From: Romboutsia sedimentorum
Lineage (GTDB): Bacteria > Bacillota > Clostridia > Peptostreptococcales > Peptostreptococcaceae
Assembly: GCF_030131845.1 (NCBI RefSeq)
Contig: NZ_JASKYM010000005.1
Coordinates: forward strand, 1-64,000
Length of the DNA: 64,000 bases
Reading direction: 5' to 3'
The position numbers and the translations under genes are program-made. Below, in pieces: positions 16,873 to 24,160 of the stretch. The notes under the pieces are model-generated. The model was not told where the DNA came from. It worked only from the letters and a program-made list of their open reading frames with translations, and ran no database searches. Numbering within the stretch: the stretch's first letter is position 1; each line of letters starts with the position of its first letter.

Positions 16873-17484
16873 ATGCCAAGACATGGGATTGTTGTTATAG
16901 ATATGTTAAATGATTTTGTTGGGGAGAATGCTTCTTTAAGATGTCCAGGAGGAGAACAAATAGTACCTAATTTACAAAAATTATTTACTTGGGTAAGAGA
17001 AAGAAATGCAAGAGGGCTTGATGATATTCAATTAATACATGTGCAAGAAGCTCATAGAAAAAATGATGCAGACTTTAGAGTAAGACCACGCCATGCAGTT
17101 AAAGGAACTTGGGGTTCTGATTTTATAAAAGAGTTATATCCTCAAGGTGAGGAATATACTATACCAAAGAGAAGACATAGTGCATTTGCACATACTGATT
17201 TAGATTTATATTTAAGAGAAGAAAATTTAGATACAGTAGTAGTTACTGGTGTTTGGACTAATGTATGTGTAAGAAGTACAGCAAGTGACGCATTATATAA
17301 TGCTTACAAAGTTATAACTTTAAGCGATGGTGTACATTCTAAAAATGATGAAATGCACGAAGCTGGTCTTAGAGATTTAAGCATATTTACGAAAGTTATG
17401 CCAATTGATGAATATATACAGGCTTGGGAGAGCGGACTTGACCCATGGGTTGGTGGTGGAGACCAAGAAAATAAAGTGAAGTAA
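16873..17484 (+). CDS. Isochorismatase-fold cysteine hydrolase, probable ureido-imidazolecarboxylate amidohydrolase
   Basis: A 203-residue protein with the Asp-Lys-Cys triad of the isochorismatase-like hydrolases: D10 in VVIDMLNDF, K99 in IPKRRHSAF, and C132 in GVWTNVCVRSTASDA. Close functional relatives (RutB, N-carbamoylsarcosine amidase) remove carbamoyl groups as CO2 and NH3. That is the chemistry needed to turn 4-ureido-5-imidazolecarboxylate into 4-amino-5-imidazolecarboxylate, the step after xanthine ring opening. The start at 16873 is favoured because GGGGGAAA lies eight bases upstream. Nicotinamidase remains an alternative by fold, but the operon argues against it. Confidence 0.85.
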   Translation: MPRHGIVVIDMLNDFVGENASLRCPGGEQIVPNLQKLFTWVRERNARGLDDIQLIHVQEAHRKNDADFRVRPRHAVKGTWGSDFIKELYPQGEEYTIPKRRHSAFAHTDLDLYLREENLDTVVVTGVWTNVCVRSTASDALYNAYKVITLSDGVHSKNDEMHEAGLRDLSIFTKVMPIDEYIQAWESGLDPWVGGGDQENKVK

Positions 17485-17493
17485 TAAATTTAA

Positions 17494-17531
17494 TTAGGTA
17501 ATTATTAAGCTTAGGCTTTTTAATTACCTAA
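17494..17531 (+). other. Intercistronic hairpin between the cysteine hydrolase and UbiX genes
   Basis: TTAGGTAATTA pairs with TAATTACCTAA around a loop of about 15 bases. It is followed by AAAATAAAAC rather than a T run, so it is more likely an mRNA stability or processing element within the operon than a terminator. Confidence 0.5.
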
Positions 17532-17558
17532 AAATAAAACTTTGAAAGGAGAAGTTTT

Positions 17559-18113
17559 ATGAAAATAATAGTGGGTATATCAGGAGGAAGTGGTGCAATT
17601 TATGCACTTGGAATAATAAAAGCTTTAAAGGATTTAAATGTTGAAACTCATTTAGTAGTATCTAATATGGGAGAATATGTAGTAAACCATGAGTGCGGAG
17701 TTAATATAGACGAGCTAAAAGAGATGGCTGATTGTTATCATGAAAACTATGATCTAGCAGCACCAATTGCAAGTGGATCATTTAAAACTGATGGAATGAT
17801 TATAGTACCTTGTTCTATGAAAACACTATCAGCAATTACTATGGGATATAGTGATAGTTTACTTACAAGAGCTGCTGATGTTTGCATTAAGGACAAGAGA
17901 AAACTTGTAATTTTACCAAGAGAAACTCCACTTAGTTCTATACATCTTGAAAATATGCTTAAACTTTCAAACTTAGGTGTAACTATAATGCCACCAACAC
18001 CAGGATTTTATAATCACCCACAAGATTTAAGTGATATAGTAACTTCAATAGTTGGAAGAAGCTTAGATTTATTAGATATAGAACATGATTTGCTTAAAAG
18101 ATGGGGTGAGTAA
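17559..18113 (+). CDS. ubiX: UbiX-family flavin prenyltransferase
   Basis: A 184-residue Rossmann-like protein that prenylates FMN to make prenyl-FMN, the cofactor of UbiD decarboxylases. Motifs are GISGGSGAIYA at the N terminus, VPCSMKTLSAI, the LLTRAADVCIK-like segment, and LVILPRETPLSSIHLENM with GVTIMPPTPGFYNHP. It precedes the UbiD gene by one base (UbiX stop at 18113, UbiD start at 18115), so the pair is translationally coupled. Ribosome binding site AAAGGAG. Confidence 0.93.
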   Translation: MKIIVGISGGSGAIYALGIIKALKDLNVETHLVVSNMGEYVVNHECGVNIDELKEMADCYHENYDLAAPIASGSFKTDGMIIVPCSMKTLSAITMGYSDSLLTRAADVCIKDKRKLVILPRETPLSSIHLENMLKLSNLGVTIMPPTPGFYNHPQDLSDIVTSIVGRSLDLLDIEHDLLKRWGE

Positions 18114-18114
18114 T

Positions 18115-19455
18115 ATGGAAACTCAAATGTTGAGGTACACTTTAGAAAAGTTAGAGAAATTAGGACATATTAAAACTTGTACTAAAAAAGTAGATGCTAA
18201 ATTTGAACTTGGAGCAGTACTAAGATACTTTGATAACGAAGTTCCAATAATATTTAATAATATAAAAGAACATAAAGTCCCTTTGGTTGGAGGTCTTTAT
18301 GGAAATAGACAAATATTTTATGATTTAATGGATACGAATAAAGAAAATAGGATATTTAAATTTATGGATGCTATAGCTAATCCTAAATCTGTAAGAAAAA
18401 TTAGTACTGGCCCTATTAAAGAAAATATTATAACTAAAAATATAGATGTAAAAAAATTATTTCCAATTCCAACATCACATGAAAAAGACTCATCAAGCTT
18501 TATAACTTCTGGAATGCTTATTGTAAAAGATCCAGAAACTAATGATACTCATATGGCAGTTAGAAGATTTCAAGTAAATTCAAAAACAAATATAAGTGCA
18601 TTAGTATCAGGAGCGTCTCCTCATTTAAGAAAGATTATAAAAAAAAGTGAAGAAAATAATAAACCTATAGAGTGTGCAGTGGTATTAGGTTATGATGCTG
18701 AATATTTAATAGCATCTCAAATAAGTTCATCAAAGTATGGACTTGATAAACATAAGGTTTATAGTGCCCTAAAAGGTGAAGAATTAGAAGTTGTTAAGTG
18801 CCATAGTGTAGATATAGAAGTACCAGCTTATTGTGAAATAGTTTTAGAAGGGGAAATAGTTCCTAATAAAAAGGTCGTAGAAGGTCCTTTTGGAGAATTA
18901 ATGGGATATTATGGTGAAGTAGCACCTAACCCAGTTATGGAAATAAAAACAATAATGCATAGAGATAAACCAATATTTCAACATGCATTCCCTTGTAGAG
19001 AAGAACACTTATCAAACGGGCTTATAAGAGAAGCTGAGATGTATAGCATATTAAATAGTGTTGTAGATGTAGATGATGTAAATGTAACTGTTGGAGGAGG
19101 ATGTAGACTTCATGCAATAGTTAGTATAAATAAAAACAATGAAGGTGATGGAAAAAGTGCAATTTTATCATCACTTGGAAGTAGCAAGGATTTAAAACAT
19201 GTAGTAGTAGTAGACAATGATGTTGATATATATAGTTGTAAAGATATTGAATTTGCACTTTCGTCTAGAGTACAAGGTAGTGATGATATAGTTATAATTA
19301 AAAATGCATTAGGAAGTGGTCTTGAAGCGTCTCATGTTTATAAAGGCCTTAGTGATAAAATAGGAATAGATGCGACAAAACCATTAGATGTAGATTTGTT
19401 TGATAGAGCTATAATACCAGAATATGAAAATATAAATATAAATGATTATTTTTAA
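18115..19455 (+). CDS. UbiD-family prenyl-FMN decarboxylase, probable 4-amino-5-imidazolecarboxylate decarboxylase
   Basis: A 446-residue UbiD-type non-oxidative decarboxylase. It shows the N-terminal family start (LEKLGHIK...FELGAVLRYF), the cofactor region AVRRFQVNSKTNI, EGPFGELMGYYGE, and the Glu-containing LIREAEMYSIL segment. UbiD enzymes decarboxylate aromatic and heteroaromatic acids. In this operon the substrate expected after the carbamoyl hydrolase is 4-amino-5-imidazolecarboxylate, giving 4-aminoimidazole. The start at 18115 overlaps the UbiX ribosome site GGGGTGAG. Family assignment is firm, substrate inferred. Confidence 0.9.
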   Translation: METQMLRYTLEKLEKLGHIKTCTKKVDAKFELGAVLRYFDNEVPIIFNNIKEHKVPLVGGLYGNRQIFYDLMDTNKENRIFKFMDAIANPKSVRKISTGPIKENIITKNIDVKKLFPIPTSHEKDSSSFITSGMLIVKDPETNDTHMAVRRFQVNSKTNISALVSGASPHLRKIIKKSEENNKPIECAVVLGYDAEYLIASQISSSKYGLDKHKVYSALKGEELEVVKCHSVDIEVPAYCEIVLEGEIVPNKKVVEGPFGELMGYYGEVAPNPVMEIKTIMHRDKPIFQHAFPCREEHLSNGLIREAEMYSILNSVVDVDDVNVTVGGGCRLHAIVSINKNNEGDGKSAILSSLGSSKDLKHVVVVDNDVDIYSCKDIEFALSSRVQGSDDIVIIKNALGSGLEASHVYKGLSDKIGIDATKPLDVDLFDRAIIPEYENININDYF

Positions 19456-19494
19456 GACCAATAAATAAAACCTACTTCAAGAGAGGTGAAGAAT

Positions 19495-19755
19495 TTGAAT
19501 GCTTTAGGAATAGTAGAAGTAAAAAGTATGATAGGAGCGATAGTAGCAGCAGATACTATGTTAAAATCTGCAGATGTAGATTTAATTGATATAAATTTAG
19601 TAGGATCAGGTATAGTAGCAGCGATAGTAAGGGGCGACGTAGCAGCAGTACAAGCGGCAGTTGAAAATGGAAAAGAAAGTGCTAGTAAAGTAGCACAAAT
19701 AATATCAACAAATGTTATAGCAAGACCTCACGATGAAGTAAGCAAAATATTATAG
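19495..19755 (+). CDS. BMC-H microcompartment shell protein 1 (GSG pore)
   Basis: An 86-residue single BMC domain, forming hexameric shell tiles. It reads LNALGIVEVKSMIGAIVAAD, the classical N-terminal strand, then the pore loop LVGSGIVAAIVRGDVAAVQAA, with GSG as in metabolite-conducting PduA-type pores, and ends VIARPHDEV. TTG at 19495 is chosen because GAGGTGA is well spaced and the protein then begins at the conserved ALG strand; the GTG at 19486 lies inside that site. It is the first of three shell paralogues. Confidence 0.95.
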   Translation: MNALGIVEVKSMIGAIVAADTMLKSADVDLIDINLVGSGIVAAIVRGDVAAVQAAVENGKESASKVAQIISTNVIARPHDEVSKIL

Positions 19756-19767
19756 GTGGTGAATCAA

Positions 19768-20100
19768 GTGGCGAGTTCATTAACTAAAACGATAATGAAT
19801 AATATATCAAAGAAAGCTATTAATAAAAACGATAACAAATGCTTTGAAACTAATAGCGTAAGAGTTAATCATATAAATGAAAAAGAAGAAGCGTTTTTAA
19901 AGAATATACTATATAAAAATAATACTAAAATAAATTTAAACTATATAAAAAATAACCAACAACCTAAAAATAACAATTCAAAAATAACAATTCAAAGTCT
20001 ACAAAGCTTTAGTGAAAAGACAAATAACAACTCTGTTAAAGAAAAACCTAAAGATAAACAAAATAAAAATATGATTAGCTTAAAAGAGTTAGCTAAATAA
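19768..20100 (+). CDS. Small accessory protein of the microcompartment operon (possible encapsulation peptide, N-terminal)
   Basis: A 110-residue, Asn/Lys-rich, poorly structured protein that I do not recognise. The GTG start at 19768 follows AGGTGGTG. Its first 18 residues (ASSLTKTIMNNISKKA) would form an amphipathic helix like the encapsulation peptides that target cargo to shells. The middle is a low-complexity linker of Asn, Lys and Gln, and the end is MISLKELAK. The protein four genes later (20736) has the same plan, with a similar N-terminal helix and an ITLSDIL element. A linker or scaffold that binds shell and cargo is a reasonable guess. Confidence 0.65.
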   Translation: MASSLTKTIMNNISKKAINKNDNKCFETNSVRVNHINEKEEAFLKNILYKNNTKINLNYIKNNQQPKNNNSKITIQSLQSFSEKTNNNSVKEKPKDKQNKNMISLKELAK

Positions 20101-20111
20101 GGGGGATAATG

Positions 20112-20435
20112 ATGAGAAAAGCCCTAGGAATGATAGAATCTATAGGAATCACAACTGCAATAGCTGCCCTAGATAGTGCGAGCAAAGCGGCAGATATTAC
20201 GTTAATTGGTTTTGATAAAGTGATTGGCGTAGAAAAATCAGTAAGTATTACCATTCATATAGCAGGAGAAGTAGCAGCAGTAAATGCAGCAATAGAAGCA
20301 GGAGTAGAAGCAGGAAACAAAGTGGGAAGGGTTGTTTGTAGCAAAACTATACCAAGACCACATGAAGAAGTAGATTTTTTAATAAAAGAATTTGAAAAGA
20401 ATTTAAAAGAAAAAGAAACTAAAAAAAGTAAATAA
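20112..20435 (+). CDS. BMC-H shell protein 2 (atypical pore, charged C-terminal tail)
   Basis: A 107-residue BMC domain protein. The core is RKALGMIESIGITTAIAALDSASKAADITL, and HIAGEVAAVNAAIEAGVEAG and IPRPHEEVD follow. The pore loop FDKVIGVEKSVSI lacks the usual GSG and carries a charged pair, so its pore must differ from the other two tiles. About 20 Lys/Glu-rich residues extend past the domain. ATG at 20112 has better spacing from GGGGGAT than the one at 20109. Confidence 0.93.
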   Translation: MRKALGMIESIGITTAIAALDSASKAADITLIGFDKVIGVEKSVSITIHIAGEVAAVNAAIEAGVEAGNKVGRVVCSKTIPRPHEEVDFLIKEFEKNLKEKETKKSK

Positions 20436-20455
20436 AATTATAGGAGGTATATATT

Positions 20456-20731
20456 ATGGGTCAAGCATTAGGAATGATAGAAACTAAAGGATTAGTAGGT
20501 GCTGTTGAAGCCGCAGATGCTATGGTGAAATCTGCAAATGTAACTTTAATGGGATATGAAAAAATAGGATTTGGGTTAGTAACAGTTATGGTAAGTGGAG
20601 ATGTAGGTGCTGTAAAAGCAGCAGTGGATGCAGGAAGTGAAGCAGCAAGAAATGTTGGAGAGCTTCATTCAGTTCATGTAATACCAAGACCACACTCTGA
20701 AATTGAAAGAGTCATGTTAAGCAGAGAATAA
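20456..20731 (+). CDS. BMC-H shell protein 3 (GFG pore)
   Basis: A 91-residue canonical BMC domain: [20 protein letters not shown], then [29 protein letters not shown], and [10 protein letters not shown]. The pore tripeptide is GFG, so an aromatic side chain would line or narrow the hexamer pore. Strong ribosome binding site TAGGAGG. The best-matched member to ordinary PduA/J-like tiles. Confidence 0.96.
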   Translation: MGQALGMIETKGLVGAVEAADAMVKSANVTLMGYEKIGFGLVTVMVSGDVGAVKAAVDAGSEAARNVGELHSVHVIPRPHSEIERVMLSRE

Positions 20732-20735
20732 GTAA

Positions 20736-21104
20736 ATGAAAAATAAAAAAAACTTAACAGATTCAATATTAAAAAATATAGGAGACGGTTTAAAAAAAAA
20801 TGTTGCTACAACAAATAAATTTATAAAAAATGAAGATGTTAAGTCAAATTCATTTATAATGGTTCCTACAAATCACCCTAACATAGATGAAATATTAAAA
20901 CTGTTAAACAATTTTAAAGAAGATAATGTATCTGAAGAAATTAAAGAAGAAGCTAAAAAATCCGTAATAACTTTAAGTGATATATTAAATTCTAATCAAG
21001 AAAAATTAATTATACCAAAACATTCTATAATAACACCCATGGCAAAAGACTATATAAAACAAAAGAAAATAAAAGTGATTTTTACTGAAAATAAAGAACA
21101 ATAG
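20736..21104 (+). CDS. Small accessory protein of the microcompartment operon with EutT/EutQ-like C-terminal motif
   Basis: A 122-residue protein beginning four bases after shell protein 3, probably translationally coupled. The N terminus (NLTDSILKNIGDGLKKNV) is an amphipathic helix like an encapsulation peptide. A Lys/Glu/Asn-rich linker follows. Residues about 85-117 read VITLSDILNS ... IIPKHSIITPMAKDYIKQ, which resembles the TPxAxDxxxxxxI segment found near the start of EutT and in some other microcompartment proteins. No enzymatic motif is visible. It probably shares ancestry or plan with the protein at 19768. Confidence 0.65.
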   Translation: MKNKKNLTDSILKNIGDGLKKNVATTNKFIKNEDVKSNSFIMVPTNHPNIDEILKLLNNFKEDNVSEEIKEEAKKSVITLSDILNSNQEKLIIPKHSIITPMAKDYIKQKKIKVIFTENKEQ

Positions 21105-21114
21105 GGGAGAAATT

Positions 21115-21387
21115 ATGCAAATAGGAAAAATAATAGGAACAGTAGTTGCAACTAGAAAAGATGATTCATTAGTAGGTAGTAAGTTAATGATAACTCAGCC
21201 ATTAAATTTTAGAAATGAAATAGAGGGCAAACCTTTAATTGCAGTAGATACAGTAGGAGCGGGGATTGGTGAATTGATTATATATACAGAAGGAACAGCT
21301 GCTAGAAATGCAACTAAAAAACATGATTCATCAATAAATGCTGCAATAATAGGTATTGTTGATAACATAGATGTATGGGAGGATTAA
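21115..21387 (+). CDS. BMC-P (EutN/CcmL-type) vertex protein
   Basis: A 90-residue pentameric vertex protein that closes microcompartment shells. It shows QIGKIIGTVVATRKDDSLVGSKLMI, AVDTVGAGIGELIIYTEGTAARNA and the C-terminal AAIIGIVDNIDV, all signatures of the EutN/CcmL family. Ribosome binding site AGGGGAG. With three BMC-H genes it completes a minimal shell; no BMC-T trimer gene is present in this window. Confidence 0.96.
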   Translation: MQIGKIIGTVVATRKDDSLVGSKLMITQPLNFRNEIEGKPLIAVDTVGAGIGELIIYTEGTAARNATKKHDSSINAAIIGIVDNIDVWED

Positions 21388-21389
21388 CA

Positions 21390-23192
21390 TTGAAGTATAT
21401 AAAGCAAGCAATGGAATATAAAGAGTTAATAGATACTCTTATGAGTAATAAACACCATGCAGATATTGTTTTGTATGGAGGAAATGTAGTAAATGTATTA
21501 ACTAGAGAAGTATATAATGCAGATATTGCTATAAAGGGCAAGTATATATTATTAGTTGGAGATTGTGAAGATTTAATAGGTGAGAATACTATAGTTGTAG
21601 ACGTATCTGGTAAATATTTATCTCCTGGTTTTATAGATTCTCATATGCATTTTGAGAGTAGTATGTTAACAGTAACTGAATTTTCTAGACTTTCAATACC
21701 ATCAGGAACAACAACACTAATAGCAGATCCTCACGAAATAGGAAATGCATTAGGACCAGTTGGAATGAAAGCTATGGCTGATGAAGCGAATGTATTACCA
21801 AATCATGTTAGATTTGTAGTTCCAGCACTTACTCCAGATTGTCCAAATTTAGAAACAGCAGGTGTAGATGTAAGTTCTAAGGATATGGAAGACTTATTAA
21901 ATTATAAAAATATAATAGGCATAGGTGAACTTCAAGGATTTAGCAATGCAAAACATGTATATAAAAATACACCAGAAATAATAACTGATTTATTAGCATC
22001 AACTACATACGCAAAGAGTATAGGTAAAGTAGTTGATGGAAATGCACCTGATTTATTTGGTAAAGAACTTGCTGCACATATAGTGTGTACTGGTGGAAAA
22101 TGCTCTTGTCATGAAACTACAACCAAAGAAGAATGTGTAGAAAAACTAAGACAAGGTGTATATGTATTTATGAGAGAAGGTTCAACTCAAAAGAATATGG
22201 GTGAATGTATAAAAGCTATAACTGAAGAAAAATTAGATTCTAGAAGATGTATATTAGCAACTGATGATATGGTAGCAGAAGATCTTGAAAAATTAGGGCA
22301 CATGAATGAAATCGTAAAGAGAACTATAAATCAAGGGGTAGATCCTATTGAAGCAATACAAATGGTAACAATAAACCCAGCAACATATTTTGGTTTAGAA
22401 GATAGAGGTATATTATCACCTTCGAAAGTTGCAGATATAGCTATAATAAATGACTTAAAAGAAATGGATGTTGAGGCTGTATTTATAGAAGGGAAGCTAG
22501 TAGCATCAGATAAAGAACTTTTAGTTCCTCTACCAAAATATACTTATCCAGATTCTGTTAAGAACTCTGTAAAAAGAGAAAAATTAGTAGATGAAGATCT
22601 AGAAATAAGAAGTGATGAAAAGAAAGTAACTGTAAGAGCTATAAAAGCAATACCTGATCAAAATTTAACAGAATGTTTAGAAGAAGAAACTACTGTTAAA
22701 AATAGTGTAGTACAATCTGATGTATCTAATGATTTATTATATATAGCTTGTGTTGAAAGATATGGAAGAAATAATAATATAGGTAAGGCATTTGTAAAAG
22801 GTTTTGGACTTAAAAAAGGAGCTTTTGCAGAAAGTGTTGCACATGATACTCATAATATAACTGTTGTTGGAACTAATATAGCTGATATGGTGGTTGCAGT
22901 TAATAAAGTTATAGAAATGGGTGGAGGAATAGCTGTTGTAAATAATCAAAGGGTGCTAGAAGAATTAAGACTTCCGGTTGGAGGGCTTATAACTGATGAA
23001 CTTACTGGTAGCGAAGTTAGTGAAAAAATAGTATCTCTTGAAAAAACTGTAAGCAAAGGCTTAGGTGGAAGTATACATGCACCTTTCATGCATTTATCTT
23101 TCTTAGCACTATCTACAAGCCCTAAGTGGAAGATTACTGATAAAGGCCTTATCGATGTTAATAATTTTGAGATACTAAGCCCAATTGTTTAG
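21390..23192 (+). CDS. Divergent adenine-deaminase-like amidohydrolase, candidate 4-aminoimidazole deaminase
   Basis: A 600-residue protein of the Ade family, two bases after the vertex gene. The TTG at 21390 follows GGGAGGA; an ATG at 21375 would overlap it. The metal motif is FIDSHMHFESS (H85, H87) with GTTTLIADPHEIGN. The family block TDHE is changed to SCHE in a Cys-rich stretch (CTGGKCSCHETTTKEE), and ATDDM replaces CTDDKH. Besides adenine deaminase, the operon suggests deamination of 4-aminoimidazole to 4-imidazolone, the step after UbiD. A separate, more typical adenine deaminase lies at 8321, which supports specialisation. The final gene before a terminator. Confidence 0.85.
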   Translation: MKYIKQAMEYKELIDTLMSNKHHADIVLYGGNVVNVLTREVYNADIAIKGKYILLVGDCEDLIGENTIVVDVSGKYLSPGFIDSHMHFESSMLTVTEFSRLSIPSGTTTLIADPHEIGNALGPVGMKAMADEANVLPNHVRFVVPALTPDCPNLETAGVDVSSKDMEDLLNYKNIIGIGELQGFSNAKHVYKNTPEIITDLLASTTYAKSIGKVVDGNAPDLFGKELAAHIVCTGGKCSCHETTTKEECVEKLRQGVYVFMREGSTQKNMGECIKAITEEKLDSRRCILATDDMVAEDLEKLGHMNEIVKRTINQGVDPIEAIQMVTINPATYFGLEDRGILSPSKVADIAIINDLKEMDVEAVFIEGKLVASDKELLVPLPKYTYPDSVKNSVKREKLVDEDLEIRSDEKKVTVRAIKAIPDQNLTECLEEETTVKNSVVQSDVSNDLLYIACVERYGRNNNIGKAFVKGFGLKKGAFAESVAHDTHNITVVGTNIADMVVAVNKVIEMGGGIAVVNNQRVLEELRLPVGGLITDELTGSEVSEKIVSLEKTVSKGLGGSIHAPFMHLSFLALSTSPKWKITDKGLIDVNNFEILSPIV

Positions 23193-23218
23193 ATAGAAAA
23201 TTAAATATATAAAAGTAT

Positions 23219-23255
23219 AATAGGGTTGCCTTTTAATAAAAAGGTAACCTTATTT
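23219..23255 (+). terminator. Terminator of the microcompartment operon
   Basis: AGGGTTGCCTTT pairs (one wobble) with AAAGGTAACCTT, followed by ATTTT. Confidence 0.8.
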
Positions 23256-23471
23256 TGTGGATTTATATAATTTAAAAGGCATAGATGTAATACTGCAGTT
23301 TTAAACTTGATAAAATTAAACAATATAAGTAACCCAAACTCAATTCAGATTGGTATGATTTTAAAAATACAATAAATAATAAACTTAAATTGTATGGGTA
23401 CGTTTTCTGTTGTTAATTATTATATATTTAATTATAATCTAATTATAAAGAATTAATAAGGGGAGATATAG

Positions 23472-23990
23472 ATGAATTATAAAACTAGAAAAATTGTATT
23501 AAATGGACTATTAACAGCTTTGGTATGTATAGCTACAATGGTTATTCAAATTCCTACACCTGGCACAAATGGATACATTAACGTAGGGGATGGTATAATA
23601 TTTATTTCATCAATTTTATTTGGACCAGCTTCAGGTATGGTTGCAGGAGGGATTGGATCTGCATTAGCAGATATTTTAAGTGGATATTCTCATTGGGCAT
23701 TATTTACTCTTATTATAAAAGGATTTGAAGGATATTTAGTGGGTATACTAATAAGAAATAATCATACAATTATAAAAAATATATTTGCAACAGGAATTGG
23801 ATCTCTAGTAATGATTACAGGTTATTTTTTGGCAGGTGGAATATTAAATGGAAGTTTCATAGCTTCTGCAGCATCTATTCCATCTAATATTGTCCAAGGT
23901 ATGGTTAGCATGGTTATAGCGATTGTGCTTTCTAATTGTTTAAGTAAAGTAAGTTATGTAAAAGCATTTAAATATAAAGCTAAGGCTTAA
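23472..23990 (+). CDS. ECF transporter S component
   Basis: A 172-residue, roughly six-helix membrane protein. It starts KIVLNGLLTALVCIATMVIQIP and has GYINVGDGIIFISSILFGPASG and GGIGSALADILSGY, the layout of S components that bind small vitamins or bases and dock on a shared ECF module (none here). The ligand cannot be read. It has its own ribosome binding site GGGGAG and follows the purine operon by 280 bases. That intergenic stretch contains no recognisable riboswitch. Confidence 0.8.
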   Translation: MNYKTRKIVLNGLLTALVCIATMVIQIPTPGTNGYINVGDGIIFISSILFGPASGMVAGGIGSALADILSGYSHWALFTLIIKGFEGYLVGILIRNNHTIIKNIFATGIGSLVMITGYFLAGGILNGSFIASAASIPSNIVQGMVSMVIAIVLSNCLSKVSYVKAFKYKAKA

Positions 23991-24014
23991 AATTAAAAAA
24001 TTAATATAGTATAT

Positions 24015-24063
24015 AAAATAAACAGTAGTTTAGGTGAATATTTCTAGACTACTGTTTATTTTA
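24015..24063 (+). terminator. Terminator of the ECF S component gene
   Basis: AAAATAAACAGTAGT pairs perfectly with ACTACTGTTTATTTT. Confidence 0.85.
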
Positions 24064-24160
24064 TGAATTTTAAATAATATACAAATCAAGTTCCTATTGA
24101 TATAATTATTCAAATGATAAATTTTGTTAATAATAAACATTAATAAGAGAGGATAGTTAA

